Source of the DNA: Liquidambar formosana
Taxonomy: Eukaryota > Streptophyta > Magnoliopsida > Saxifragales > Altingiaceae
Assembly (NCBI GenBank): GCA_039720395.1
Contig: CM077823.1
Location: 4,516,909-4,580,908, forward strand
Direction: 5' to 3'
Length of the DNA: 64,000 bases
In this document: piece after piece, positions 1-12,914 of the stretch
How the letters are laid out: the number at the start of each line of letters is the position of its first letter
Position numbering within the stretch: the first letter of the stretch is position 1
Notes under the pieces: generated by a model
Told to the model about the DNA's origin: nothing
The model's input: only the letters and a program-made list of their open reading frames with translations
Database searches by the model: none
Program-made: the position numbers and the translations under genes

Positions 1-2732
1 ATTTGAATTGGACAGCTTTCGACAGTTGGGATGGAGCCTTTCACTAATAGACAGAGTGCAGATGCAGATTGAACAAGATCCGATCTCGGCATCTATTACT
101 ATTATATGTCACTCGCAAGTGTGCAAATCCGGTAATCGACGAACCGTGGGAACATCATTAGTATAAGAAGAGCTAGTACTAGTAAAGGGGAAGACGAAGA
201 GCTGGTGCTATAATAGGCTAGATGTCGGTGAAAGGAAGAGAATTGCACATTCACGCTACGACCCTAATGCTTTCGATCTCTCCATCACAGAATAGGCTGC
301 GACGAAGCCAATCACACATAAAGAAGGGGAAGCAAGCATGAGGAATCTCCGCTCCAAAAAGGGGAGTCCCGGTTGGCTAGTCTGACTATTCATTGCCGTC
401 CGTTGGCCCGCTTATGTACTTTAAGCGAAATCTCGTATTTAGTCAACGTCACAAGGGTCCAAGAACAAGCGTTGTTGTTCCCGTCCGCTTTCCTGAGTCT
501 GGTCTTCAAAGCCTTGTGTTCATTCTCAGCCCTTCAGTCAGGAATTAGCGTTCGACCTTCTCTCCTGCGCCTCTTATAGGTATGGCGCATACAAATGATC
601 CCATCTTTACCTTCAATGGGACTCTTGGGAGTGACTACCCCGCTTTGAAGACCAGCTCATAGCTAGCGGTGCTAAAAGGCCTCCCCGGTATCATGCGACA
701 GACAAAGGGATCAGCTACTCCTTTCTCACTTGCTTAGCTGGAAAGCGGAGACCCACGAAGGCGCAATCCGAGCGAATTAGAATCCCAAAGTCGACAGCTC
801 CCGCCGTTTTGAAAAGACTCGAGGAGCCACTCTTGCAATCCGAAGCGACAAAGCACTGGCGCAGATTGATGGGACGTCTTTCCTTTACCTTCTTCAAGGT
901 CACCGAGATAGCATCTTCCATGGCAACACTCTTATGAGACAATAAACAACAAGATAGGTGCCCATTTAAACAAAAGAGAACAATGAGACAGATCCTCTTC
1001 CGGAAAGATCCACCCCATTGTTTCACTAGGATTTACTTGATAGCTCAGAACTATAAACCAACGCAATCTCGATTTAAAAAGATCAAACAACTCAACTGGA
1101 TACTTATGCTTTAATACTACTACTCACTTACGCAAGGATACATGAAGGAAGAAATATACCTTGAAAAGTAAGAAAAAGGGGCATCTTCTTCCTTACTTTT
1201 ATATTGAAAAGGTTTAATTATCCACTACAACTATATGTAAATACCCCGGAAGGGACCCGAAAAAGCTTCTGTAAAGGGAAACCCTCACTCTATCCTGCTT
1301 ACAAAGAAATTCAAAGAAAGCACTGCCACTTTTTCAATAGCGGCAGAACAAAATGCACTGAGAAAGAGACTCTTTATGCCACCTAGCATAGTCAATTAAA
1401 GGATCCGCTTCACCCGTATCTCTCTCAAAAGCCTCCTCCCGATAGTGCCTTTGCAGCCCTATGACACAGGGTTACGGTTCTTATCCTGTCTTCCTTCTCT
1501 GACTAGCTTAGCATATCATATTAAACAGCTAGCCCAGCTGGAATATTTATTTTAATAAGCCTAACGGCCTAGCTAGTTGCACCGCTCGCTTTCTTGTAAT
1601 GCCTCCAGATAACAAACGCTAATCCGCAAGCGCCGAACCATACATAAAGGTGGAAGCCGTTCCTAAAGCACAAGCGAGTTCCCCCAAGCGAGCTTACTGG
1701 CGTAAACCGGCGCAAACAAACGAACGGACCCTTACTTCTGCAAGGTCGGGCAGCTTTATCTGATCAAGCTTTAGTAAGGTACGCTAAAGTGAGTAAAGAA
1801 GAGATCTGACTTTATGGTAGGTTCAGTAAGAGCAGAGGAGATCAGATACACGGACTAGAAAGAGAGAGAGTTTCTAATCCAACAGCGAGCGAGACTGCCA
1901 GCCCTGAAGAAAACATTAGAGCTCGAGGAACCGGCTTGAACCGAGGAGAATGCGCACAAACTGCATAAAAAGCGTTAGTCAGAAGCGAAAGTGAGTTCCA
2001 TCCTTCTTTACTCACTTTATGGTTGGATTGTGTATATAAATGCCTGAGCAGAGCGGAAGCTTGCTGACACCGTTCGGGCTTCAAAAAAGGCAATCCCTTC
2101 GCTACTCCGAAAAAGCCGATAAAAAGGCTATTCCTCCTATGAATGCCAGCGGGAGCTATACCTACCAAAAAAGAGTATACTTTGATAAGCGTACAGAGAT
2201 ATATTTCCTCTGGAAACTGCTCGAACAGAGAAGAAAGCGCTCGAGCCGACTTTATCAATCGCATGCCTGTTTTATTCCAGAAAAAGCAAGCCAAGCGTTG
2301 TGACTGCTAACCTTCTTTCAGATCTAGTTGTGAACGCTCTCTAAGGCCTTTGCAATCCAAAAGCAAGCAACTATGAAACAACATGGTTCAAAGGTCCTCG
2401 CGAGGACCCTTATTTCAAAGCAGGAAAGGTAGGGTAGATTCTGTCTCGTTTGCAGGTCTCGCGTAGCGTTATTGTCTCGCTTCCCGCTTGGACTATAGAT
2501 GCGTAGCTCGGACGAATAGACGTAGCTTGCTAAACGGCTTGCTTGTTTCGGTTCCTGTGACTTCTGTTGTACCGGTTCCGATTGTTTGCTTTCCTGCCCT
2601 TGCTTTCTTTCCTATTCCCTATCTTCCTGTTCGTGAAGCTGGTCATACTTCATTTTAGTAACCAGAGGTCTTGCTTAACGCCCTGCTCAGGGGAATATAG
2701 AAGGTAAGGTCAGGGGAAAAAGTAAGGGATGG
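1..2732. other. Mitochondrial-like DNA (probable NUMT)
   Basis: This stretch is visibly richer in GC than the rest of the window. It lacks the A/T tracts and microsatellites seen elsewhere and has the look of plant mitochondrial intergenic sequence: short scattered ORFs (for example 373-579 and 1842-2294) with no recognisable family, and small palindromes such as ggtcctcgcgaggacc at 2393-2408. I recognise no named mitochondrial gene. The character changes sharply at about 2732, where sequence shared with 53029 onward begins. The origin is inferred from composition and style; a search against plant mitochondrial genomes would decide it. Confidence 0.55.
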
Positions 2733-5700
2733 TAGCTGGTAAAGCCATCTCCTCCTTTAACCTTTACACTAAGGCGTCAAAGAAGCTTTGTGATGTAGTG
2801 CTCTGTCACAAAGTTGCTGCCCTTCCATTAGATTATCAATGGTTTGATGCCTTTCACTACATTGAGACCCTTTTTCATGTTTGACCAACTATCTATCTTT
2901 TCCTTGCAATTAAATGCTCACCTCTCTCTCTTTTGGTAGTATGAAGTTGTATATTTAACTTCACCTAATATTGCAAGTACTTAAGTAAACTTGTTGTGGC
3001 CCCTATTTTCAATATCCTTGTTGATCCTGTAGTTTCCACTACTGAAATCAATATGTATGTTGGCTGTAGTTTGGTTTGTAATATTGTAGATGAGGGATTT
3101 CTAATTATTGAGATATAAGATGTCAATGTTGTGTGGAAGTGATAAAACAAACAAATAAATCAATCTCAAAACAAGAAAATAAAACACAACCACAGGTGTA
3201 CGTGGTTCAGCACAATGCTTACATCCATGGGCAGTGATGATCAATCCATTATGCATCCAAGAGATTACAAGAGCAAAATTCAGAAACCCGCGATCCCCTT
3301 TTACACTCAATAGCAGCACTCTCAAAGTCGGCTTTGTTCTCTCTCTCTCTACTAGTTGAAAAAACAAAACCCTTATATGTGGGTAAGCGGGTTATAACAT
3401 AAGACCTCCTTGAATGTGTGTATGCGTATTTGGAAAGTGTTACACAGTTACTCATATTCTAGATGTGTGTACGCACATTGACTAAAATACTATAAGTGTG
3501 TGTATGTACGCCCATCTGGTATAAACATACCCAAAACCAATCGGGTCAAAAAAATTTCCCGGCCCAGACCCCTATGGCAACAGCGGGGTATCACACATTG
3601 CCCATTTTTTTTGGGTTGCATTGGGTCATAAATGGGTCATCAAGAATCCAAGTGAATTCATGAAAATCACCCAACAAATGTTACTAGGGATATACTCCTT
3701 AATTTCCTTTATAATTGTTATTTTTATGATGTGTTCCTATAAACTTTTCATGGTTATGTATGCTTGCCTGTTTTGCTTAGTTGGTTTTATACAATCTTAA
3801 TTATTAGTTCATAATTCTCTAGTTGACTCGAGAATTCATTTCAATAATTGATTGGATCTCTACTTACAGTTTTGTCCTCTAAAGCTTGAATGCATAAGTT
3901 GCATACTGGGGTTGGACATTGATAATGATTGTGAAGTTCCTTTGCAATTGATCGATATTCAGCATAACTTTGTTACTTGAAAACGAGAACATAACTTGGA
4001 GTTCAAAATTTAAGGGGAATTTCATACCTAATAATAACCATGGGCCTTATTTGTTTGTAAGATTGTAAGTAGTGAATTCTTTCTAGTTTATTGCTTCTAT
4101 TTGATTTTCATATTTGGGAATTAAATAGAAACCCTTTTAACAAACCATTATGTATTATTAAATTCAATAGTTTTAAACTTAATATTTTTGTAAAAAAATT
4201 CATTCAAACACTAACAAAGCACAATGGCTTTATATTTTTAAAATAAAGTTTTAAGTGATTGTTCGGATCTTATATTGATCCATCTATTTGATAGTGATGT
4301 CTAATTCTATCTTATTTCGTGAGGTTGGATCCCTTGACATGTTTGAATTGCTTAAATATGGGTAAGGTTCCAATTTGTGCTTCTCCAAAAAATTTCTGAC
4401 ATGAGCACCCCCATATTTTGATCAAGTGGTTACTCCCCCCCATAATTTTCCATTAAATCTTGTTAAGCTCTATTCTTGAAGGGCATAAAGAAAGTACTCT
4501 ATTATGTTCCTAAATGGAAGGGCATCCCGAACATATATTAAGATCTCTATATAACAATCTTGATATAGTGATATACTGAGGAACTCTTACGTGGTTGATA
4601 ACAGATAAAAAGTCTAAACTAAAATCTGAAAAATAAATTTAGTCTAAACATAGTTATAATGTCTGCTAGAATTAAAGGATTAAAAGAAAGATATAAGACA
4701 ATTAAGATTGTTGATTCCAGTGAAAATAGGTTTATGTCCATTATTAATGTGGTTAGTTCTATTTTTAAATTGTGTAAATTGATACATAATCTTACCATAT
4801 ACCGATTGCTGTGTAAAGGGTGAAGTCTCAATAGGGTAGCATTTCAACATAGATTGTTATATATATGTAAACATGTATATTATAAGTTATTGTGGAAATT
4901 GCATAGGTAAATGTTTCTCTTCCATATTAAAGATCCTTCTCTTAGGTAACCCAACTGAAGTTGCAATATAATGTCTCATCAGCCTTATTTGTTATGACTC
5001 TTATGTTTTAATTAGAGTCCTTGTCCAATTTGTATTCCCCTTTTTGTTTAATGCAAATGTCTATTATCAAAAAAAAAAAAAAAATCTCAGAGAACTTTAG
5101 CAAGACATTGTTCATATTTGGCTTAAATGAAACTATTACATGAAAATAATGGCAAATGATATGTTAGTCATGAAAAAAATGGAATCTTGACGATCAATAT
5201 GTAGCATTTTCTGTACTGTCTATTGCCCGAGTGGAAAAAGAAGGTGAGTCAACACGTGTGGCAGTGGTGCCGATGCCACATGCTAATGGAGCTGCAAATT
5301 TCATGTCTTCCAGTGGAGATTTATTTCACTTTTATTTGAGCTGATATTCAATTAAGAAATCTTAAACAGGTTCCAAAAAGAATGAAAAGAAAAGAAAAAA
5401 GAAAACCCAACTCAGTAAGCCAAATTATTCTGCTGGGTTCAATTGAGCGAATGTTCTGTTTTATAAAATATTGTCAAAGTGAGAATGAACCAAACCAACC
5501 TGACATTGGTTTGGTTTAGTTCTAGGATAGTTCGATTTTGGTTCTGGTTTAGGTTTTCCAAAACCAAACTCGGTCGGTTCAGTACCAATTTGGCCTCAAA
5601 CTTAACTGAACTAAATTGAGTTGCTTTCCTAATTAGTAAATTTATGATGAAGCTGCCCTTATCCTTCTTGCCACAAGTTCTCTCATTTTTGGTTTGCTAT

Positions 5701-6183
5701 TTCATTTATAGAATTTAAGATATGCACCACATCATGATAGTTATCGCATTAAGTTGATCCTTCTAGTATGTCATAATATAACATCCATCTTTTATTTGCA
5801 TTGACTTATCTACATTTCGTACTAATAATTTTTGTAAAAATTTTCTACTAGTATTTCATATGATACACATCTTTTATTTGCATTAATTTATTTATATTTC
5901 ATAGTAATGTGGATAGCATATGTGTGTGTGGTTGACTTGTTGTACACTTGTTATTCTTGCTTAGATTATCAATTTGACAAGTTCTTCCAACTTTGTATTT
6001 TTCATTTTTTTATAAGTAGCTGGGTGTTTTTTTTTGGGGGGGGGGGGGGGGGGGGGGTTACGTTGTTTTTTGTGTTTTTAACAATTCCTTAATTTTTTTC
6101 TCATGCATTGCATTCTTCATTAGTTGCATAATCCCAATATCCTTTTGAGCTCACTGAAATTATCCTTTTGATGCCTTTTTTAG
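2733..6183 (+). repeat. Segmental duplication, copy 1
   Basis: Starting at tagctggtaaagcc, this segment aligns collinearly with 53029-59754 in direct orientation, with many substitutions and small indels. The match stops at the run ccttttttag. Positions 4311-4903 have no counterpart in copy 2, which instead has inserted transposons. I recognise no coding exon. The part at 3180-3600 (ending gtatcacacattgccc) looks like degraded LTR-retrotransposon sequence. A 22-base G run lies at 6036-6057. The right edge coincides with the apparent splice acceptor of the PPR exon that follows. Confidence 0.85.
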
Positions 6184-6187
6184 ATGA

Positions 6188-6358
6188 CTAAATGATATAC
6201 GCAAGGCCGTAATGAAACAGATTATTTGTTGTTCTTCTTAAAAGACTAGTTTATCTCATTCGTTGGCTGCATGGGTGAAACTTATGGAGCCCAGAAGGGC
6301 CAACTGGCTTTTGGTTCTTAAAGAATTGAGGAACTTGGATCATCCACTTCTCTTTGAG
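6188..6358 (+). pseudogene. PPR protein gene remnant, upstream exon
   Basis: The frame reads into SHSLAAWVKLMEPRRANW and then LRNLDHPLLFE. This is the conserved region that precedes the PPR array in a plant organellar PPR family. It ends at a GAG|GT donor (6359-6360) in phase 0, and continues naturally into the exon at 16551, which starts VTELACLKESFEANIQ. An in-frame TAA at 6239-6241 and a TGA at 6185-6187 break the reading frame, so the copy is probably dead. The 5' part of the gene is missing: upstream is only the duplicated non-coding segment. PPR proteins bind organellar RNA. The assignment rests on my recognition of the family pattern; the exon pairing is inferred from phase and order. 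Confidence 0.65.
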
Positions 6359-6470
6359 GTATTTTTATCACTTCAATAGAAAATTTATAATTTATTTTAT
6401 TAAGCTTTGTGCTGTTACGTGTTTCTTTTGTTGTGATTGAATGAGTATACCAGGAGAATGGGTTTTGGGG

Positions 6471-6784
6471 TCATTTATTTTAAGTAAATGATTTACTTCA
6501 TTTGTTTTGAGTCAAGATTGTTTGGATTTAAATGGGTTATTTTTAGTTTCTGATATATTTTGATATTTAAGATACCTGAATTGGGGTATAGCTTCAGGTA
6601 CTTTTAGATATGGTTTATGAAGTCCTGTCATTTATTTTAAGTAAATGATTTACTTCATTAGTTTTGAGTCAAGCTTGTTTGTATTTATATGGGTTATTTT
6701 TAGTTTATGATATATTTTGATATTGAAGATACCTGAATTTGGGTATAGCTTTCGGGTACTTTTAAATATGGTTTATGAAATCCT
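6471..6784 (+). repeat. Tandem duplication, two ~157 bp units
   Basis: Two adjacent, slightly diverged copies begin with tcatttattttaagtaaatg at 6471 and 6628. The unit carries no coding sequence and lies just inside the PPR intron. Confidence 0.85.
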
Positions 6785-7293
6785 AATGTTATGGTGGAAA
6801 CTTCTCTAATTACAGTTGAGTCAAAGTTTTGCACCTAACAATACCTTATTAGACATCCTGAAGTTATAATTAATTTTCATTAGTAATAATGTTCAAGGGC
6901 ATTTCTCTTAGTTTGTGGCTCATTTGTTGGAAACTTAGTGACAAGACACCAGAGTCCATACTAGTCTTACACCAGTTTGAATTTTTTCAGATGAGTTCAC
7001 CTCTGAAAGTTTCTAATATAATTTGTGTATTATGCCTTTTCTTAGAGGACCAAATATTGAGTTACCTTCTTCTTTTTCTCATAATCAAGAACCCAACCTC
7101 CCTTAAATGTAATCATTAATAAAATTTTTTCTTTTTGATAAATAGTTATAGTATGGGGATGGGGACACTTGAGCTATGTATCCTATAAATATGACCAGTT
7201 TGACAATCAGTGGCATTAGGCTTTAAAAAGATGTAAATTAGGGTTTTGGGAATTGTGGGAGAAAATCAAATGTCTCCCATTAGCCATGTATAT
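6785..7293. other. Intronic AT-rich DNA, nothing identified
   Basis: This is non-coding sequence inside the presumed PPR intron. The ORF at 6889-7119 has no family features and an AT-driven composition. Confidence 0.5.
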
Positions 7294-7667
7294 TGTACAT
7301 ATATACGGTAGACATACAATGAAAATACGAAACTACCCTTCTACATAAAATACCTATCTAATAGGCTTTAACTTGAACTGGGATTGGACATTATTACTCT
7401 TATTTTTCTCTTGTGATAAAAACTGCAATCAAATGGTATCTTTGTGATTGTCAATATTTCAAACTCAGTAAGTAATGGTTTTCCAACATCGTGGTGGCTG
7501 CATTTAGCCTTTTAGAGTTGAATTGGTCATTTTTAAATTCTCTAAATTACCATAAATTTCCAATAACTTTCCTAGGTGGTGTTTGGAGAGAGTATGTAAA
7601 GCACATTTTAGCTTGTTTATGGGTATATGTGCAGAAGACGAATTATGAAGCATTTCTGAGAAAGCCA
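7294..7667 (+). repeat. Dispersed repeat, empty-site copy
   Basis: This ~375 bp segment is repeated at 13422-13707 plus 16185-16281. The second copy is interrupted by a LINE and this one is not. Around 7560-7580 it reads ccaataactttcctaggtgg, the equivalent of the pre-insertion site. No terminal inverted repeats were evident, so the repeat class is unknown. Confidence 0.8.
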
Positions 7668-9575
7668 CGAAGTATTAAATTTAAAAATTTAACTATTTAA
7701 CTAGGTGCCTCACTTGAATTTCGTATTTCGTAATTCACTACTTCTGCCCTTTTTGAATTTTGTCACTTAAAACTAATTTTTTAACTTGCTTGGAGTAAGC
7801 AAAAGCTGGCGAAGCTACTTTTCTTGTTAGCTACTTAAGAGCATCCCCAAGGGTCTTAGCTGCCTAAGAGCATCAGTAGAGTAGTCAAGCCAGATAGTGG
7901 ACTTAGTTGGAACCTAGTTGGGATCCAAAATCGTTCGAGTCAACTCATCGAACTTGGGATGACGTGACTGTTGTGAAGTTGGGAGCTTGGCTAGTCTGAG
8001 TTGGAGTAGATCCTCTGGATCTGTGTTTTATTGTCTAGTACTTTGATGCTCCTTTAAAGCTTAATGTGTCTCTAAAGGGCATGCATGCATTTCTTCCCCA
8101 ATGTTGTCATGTTCATTGGTAAATGCTAAAACAATATAGCTTGCCACCTTCGTGGACGTTTAATTATTTTTTTTTCTTCTTGTTTTGGACTTTATTTATT
8201 ATTTATTATTTTCTTTTTCTTTTTCTTTATGTGACCTTATAGTTTGGAGACCACATCTCATCGTCCACAATTTTGTCATTAGGATATTGCAAATTCTATT
8301 GATCATTTGTATTCGAAAGACTTTGCAAAATTGATTGCCTCTTTTACTGCATCTCTTATTGTCTCTAACACAAAGTTAAGTTCTACACTCATATGAGACC
8401 TACGTGGAGACCATCTCTTTTTGTCTTAAGGTGTAAGGAAGGCTATAAAAGTTGTGATCAATTAATCAATCATCTTCCATACTCTAATTTATGTGGAAAA
8501 GGATTGTGGCCTAAGTTTAGTGGAATTAAAATAAGATAGTTCCAAAAGAAAACAAGGATGAAGGAATGAAGCTGGACTATATTTTGAGTATCAAATCTAA
8601 TATAGAAAAAGACAAAATGAGAGTTAAATCTATCATGTAAATGCGTATATATGTTACTGATAGTGAGATCATCTTCCTACTTTTAAAAAAATCCCATAAT
8701 AACTCTACTTCTTAAATAGGTAATTATTTAAATCAGTTCATCAAGGACTAACTTTTCTCCAAAATATTATGAATCCAGTTAGCCCTCGTGCATATCGCAC
8801 ACTTTCTTTGAATGTTTTATAAGAAAACAAATTAACTAAATGAACTCCTAGTTCCCTACCGTTATGAATTAAAAGATTTGAGTCAATAAGTTTTCTAGCA
8901 TCTATATCATAACTCTTTTGGTAATTACAGATTAAAAATTTGCTTTATGATTTGATCACCATCCATTTCTTGTAATCATATTTATTTCTTATAACTTGCT
9001 TTTACAATACTACTTCACGTACATGGTTGTCTCAAGAATCTATATCTATACAACTATTCTATTAAATGTTTTTTGAGTTAAAAAAACTTTTAATTCTCCC
9101 TAAACCCTTATATGTTAGAATGTCAAAACTTTTGATTCCCTTATATTATAGTTACTAAAATTTATAAGGACAAGCTTTTTATTCCTTTTTTTCCCCCTAC
9201 AAATAATTTGCCTTTTGATGATGGTAACTTATAATTTTTTTTGTTTTTTTGTTTCACTTATAAATTTTCATTCAAGAGAATTTCAAATTACAAGTTGCAA
9301 TAAAAAATTATAAAATAATAAAATAATTAAAAAAAATTAGAAAAAAAAAAAAAAAAACACGGAGTATATACAAACAGCGCAGGATTTCCAAAAAGGGGTA
9401 GCAGAGGATAAAAATCCATCCAAAGTTTTTTACCAGCCCAGGATTTGAAACCCACGTTCGGACGTTCCGCCCCTGGTTTACAGAACCAGAGAAGTTTCCA
9501 ATTATAGAGAAGAGGAGCAATATATACAGGACTCAAAACTCAACATAATACCACACAATCTGTCTTTTGGTAAAG
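7668..9575. other. Intronic AT-rich DNA, no gene
   Basis: No coding pattern is visible. Near 7838 and 7868 are agagcatc motifs typical of the ends of short plant DNA transposons, but no complete element could be delimited. A 19-base A run lies near 9340. The ORFs on the - strand at 9308-9536 come from the A tract and flanking sequence. Confidence 0.45.
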
Positions 9576-9704
9576 ATGAGGAGCGCAGGCGACGGAGGAG
9601 ACAGGCAAGAAGATTGCGATGAAGATGATGATTGTAGTCACCGCTGCTTCTGCAGCGTTATCGGCTCAGTGATTTATTCCGTGTTTTGTCCTTTTCTTAT
9701 CTGA
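9576..9704 (+). CDS. Possible 42-codon small ORF, unidentified
   Basis: The ATG at 9576 opens an acidic, Cys-containing reading frame (MRSAGDGGDRQEDCDEDDD...) that closes at TGA 9702-9704. It sits in a locally less AT-rich patch (9360-10050) that looks more exon-like than its surroundings. I do not recognise it. It could be a first exon, a 5' UTR ORF or chance. It lies in the presumed PPR intron on the same strand. Confidence 0.15.
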   Translation: MRSAGDGGDRQEDCDEDDDCSHRCFCSVIGSVIYSVFCPFLI

Positions 9705-11364
9705 CACTCGAGAAATCTGAATCTATTACAAAATCTTTTAGGGTTTCTCTAATTATTTTCCCACATTTTCTTAGGTTCCAAACGGAGTATATACAAAACT
9801 TCAATCTCTTACACTCCGAAAGTTTGAGCATTTCTTGTGTATCGATGGAGATCGAAGGAAGCACTGACACAGGAGAGGGAAGTTTTGCGCTGAAATTTTT
9901 TCAGTAAAGCCATTGAGCCACCATAAATATTTCGTAGACCGTGGGGCGAAAATGGTGACCCAACTCTCCTTAGTGCAATTGTGGAAGCAAGAGCTCACTT
10001 GCAAGCTCTCCAGTCTCCTCCCGGAGACGTCAGGCCATCGATCTCCATACTATTAACAGTTAAATCTTCAAGGTTTGGCGGGTGATGCTGAGATAAGTCA
10101 CACCTTCACACTCACTCAGATTCAATTCCTTGAGGAGAGGAAAGCACGATCGAAATCAGAAACTGGGTGTTAAATTTTCGAGTGTAATGCTCTGTTTTTT
10201 GACGTTTAATGTGAGAAGTATTGTCGAGGCACGCGTAAAAAGACACCGTGGCATGTCAAAGTGATTATTCAAGCAAAATCTGAGAGTTCAAGTTCCTCAA
10301 CTTTATGCTTTACACCGAACGAATGCAAACATATAAACAAGATAAGCTTAAATCACCCTTAAACGTAATGAATTTCACGGCTTCGGCTTCTGGTTGATGT
10401 TGTTTGAACTCAGGATTTACTCTGCCATGTCCAGGTCTTGTGATATTTGTTCCACCAGCCCATGAATAGGGTTATGGTGCAATTATTTGTAATTTATTAA
10501 AATGTAGTTATTTTATTCATTCACTAGTTGCATTTGGCCTACAATCTATTTCACTTTGTAATTAAGATAGGAAAAAAAAAGTGTAAATTTGAAAATTTGA
10601 TAAATACAATAGTTCACAAGTTAAAAGAAAAAGTGGACAAAAGCTCACATATTAAATCTTAAATTTGTGAACAGGGTTTTATAAAAACAATAGAAATTTT
10701 TAAAATTTGTAGTGCTTTGCTTGTGATGAATGGTATAAACTATTTGTGGCGGGCCATGTTAATGCTTTGATTTAATTTGAGTTTCTATTAGTTCCCTCGA
10801 TGTTGATTTTGATACATCCAGCTGATTTCTATATGGTTCTTGGTCAGAACATCTTGATCTGATATATGGGTTATCTTTTTTAGAAATGGATTTTCTGATG
10901 GTCTTCTGCACGAGTGGTAGTTGTGCCCTACGACATGTTCAGTGCAAGACTGCAAGGCCACAGAAGAATCATGATCTATTGAGGGTCCCTCCGCAGTCCA
11001 TCATGGTAATCTTTTAATTATTTTGTTGGTGATTAGTGTTATGTCATTTTATATGCACAATTATTTTCTGAAAGCATATTAAGTCCGTATTTTGTTTAAT
11101 TAAAGGAAATATATATATATAGATTTATATATGTTGAAAATTGACAAACCGGGTGATGCTTCTTTCAGTTTTTGAGAAAACTGTGTGTGTGGAATATATA
11201 TATATATATATATTTGCCATGGGGCTGCTTCAAGTAGACTTATATTGCATCGAATTTAAGCACGGCCAATCCTGATGGTTCTAGTATAGGAAGTTGTTTC
11301 CTTAAAAATCTTCACTCTAATGGGGCTCAAGTTTTGTTAGGAAATTAGTGTACTGTATAGAACA
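9705..11364. other. Intronic DNA with no identified gene
   Basis: The patch 9840-10060 has moderate GC and short ORFs on both strands, but nothing is recognisable. The remainder is AT-rich, with an (AT)n tract at about 11192-11212. Confidence 0.4.
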
Positions 11365-11521
11365 CACTACAAAAGGTGTGTGTTTTGCTGAAGGAATTTA
11401 GTGGCGGTTACAATATCCATTGCTAAAGCAGACTTCTATGGACTGATAAAAAGCCATTGGCCATAAACTAATTGAATTGTAATTTTAATGCCTAGCAATG
11501 GAGACAAGACCGTCACTAAGT

Positions 11522-11566
<45 letters not shown>

Positions 11567-11830
11567 AAAGACCTAGAAACAGTGAAGAACCGTCACTAAG
11601 TTCTTTATTTCTATACCAAAAAAGGATATATAATTTAAAGTTAAAAACCTAGTGAGAGTTAATCATTTTCTCGAATTTCATTTATACATACCAAAAATGG
11701 GATACTTTTAAAATAAAACACCTGCTTATTTCATTTATTTGTACCAATAAAGAGGATATTATTTACTTGATCCAATTTTTTTTTAAAAACCTAGTGATGG
11801 TTAAAAACCGTTGATAAGTTAATTTACTCA
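11365..11830 (+). mobile_element. CACTA (En/Spm-like) transposon end remnant
   Basis: The sequence cactacaaaa at 11365 is followed within 50 bases by tttagtggcggtt, the usual terminal arrangement of plant CACTA elements. Subterminal-like motifs of the type ccgtcactaagt recur at about 11509 and 11589, and diverged forms (cctagtgatggtt) at about 11800. A (TA)n tract at 11527-11561 interrupts it. No opposite end (gtagtg) or transposase was found, so this is a decayed, partial element. Confidence 0.55.
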
Positions 11831-12914
11831 AACTTATGTTTTGAACATGTGTCACAATATTCTCACATTTAATCTTGAATTTTCTCTAGATTATCCCTTA
11901 TGTTGTTGCAACTAACTCCAAAAATTCAAAATCATTTGGATGCCAAAGCCCAAAGGTATCCTAGTCCGAAAGTTTTCACTATGAACTTACCCATGGAGCA
12001 TTATTTATTTGAAAATTAAACAGGCCACAAATCAACATGAAATGATAGCCAGAGGAGAAATTCCTGAGGGTGCAGTGGGCAATATTGCTACCAACGAAGT
12101 CTCATGGTCACCAGATGTGGCAACCCCTTACAATTTGGTACTTCAATGGGACTTCCTGGTTTCACCTGTCGGCTATAATTAATTTCATCCCCAATCCGGC
12201 TCCAGTACTGCGCATGAACCACCATGAAGTCAGTGATGGCCCGAAGAGGGATTCTTGAATGTGAGCTAGGTAGCTCCTCTGTCTCACATAGGAAATACCT
12301 GTGGTGTCAACGTGCTGACACTAGCTCCTTGGACATTGGAAAAAAGACGTTCCAACCCTAATTGCAGCACTAATGACACCCCATGTGGCACAAAGGTCCC
12401 CTTGGTCCAAGGTAAAATTCCTTGTAACATGAATGCTAACCTGGTATTATTATTATTATTATTATATTTTTTATTAAAAAAACATGTTTATAGCCATGAG
12501 AATTATTTTCAATTTTTTCCCCCCTTTCCTTTTCTCATGAACCTATCAGACCATGATTTTAAACTCAAGTTATGACTATTCCATCTATTCTTTGGAGGAG
12601 GATTGGAAGTTGTCCTACACAAAAATGCTGCTGGATATTACAATAATTGCTGCTCCATTTTCTCCTATCTAATGACCATCATGCTAGAGATCGAGGTGAA
12701 TTAGATTGGTTTTCTTTTGTTTTGTTTTTTGGCTTGCATTTCTTACATCTCTATGTTCCCCTCATTTCAACACTTGGCTCCCCCCTCGAAACTATGTAAT
12801 ACGTTTAGATCCAAAATCTTAAGCATTTAAAGAGACAAATCTAGAATTGCTATAATAGCATTTAAAACAAAGCTTCGTATTGACTGCCCTCTAATGGACA
12901 TTTTATACCATTGT
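11831..12914. other. Intronic DNA, unidentified exon-like patch
   Basis: Positions 12010-12420 have balanced composition and readable stretches such as EIPEGAVGNIATNEVSWSPD, but stops occur in every frame and I recognise no family. It may be an old retroelement or pseudogene fragment. The rest is AT-rich, with an (att)n tract at about 12446. Confidence 0.35.

Noticed and set aside
373..2303. ORFs of 60-150 codons in the mitochondrial-like segment
   Set aside because: They overlap on both strands, have no recognisable domains, and such ORFs are common in plant mitochondrial spacer DNA.
6036..6057. 22-base G run as a G-quadruplex regulator
   Set aside because: It sits in a non-coding duplicated segment whose other copy has only a short G run (gggagggggtg near 59618); more likely a slippage tract.
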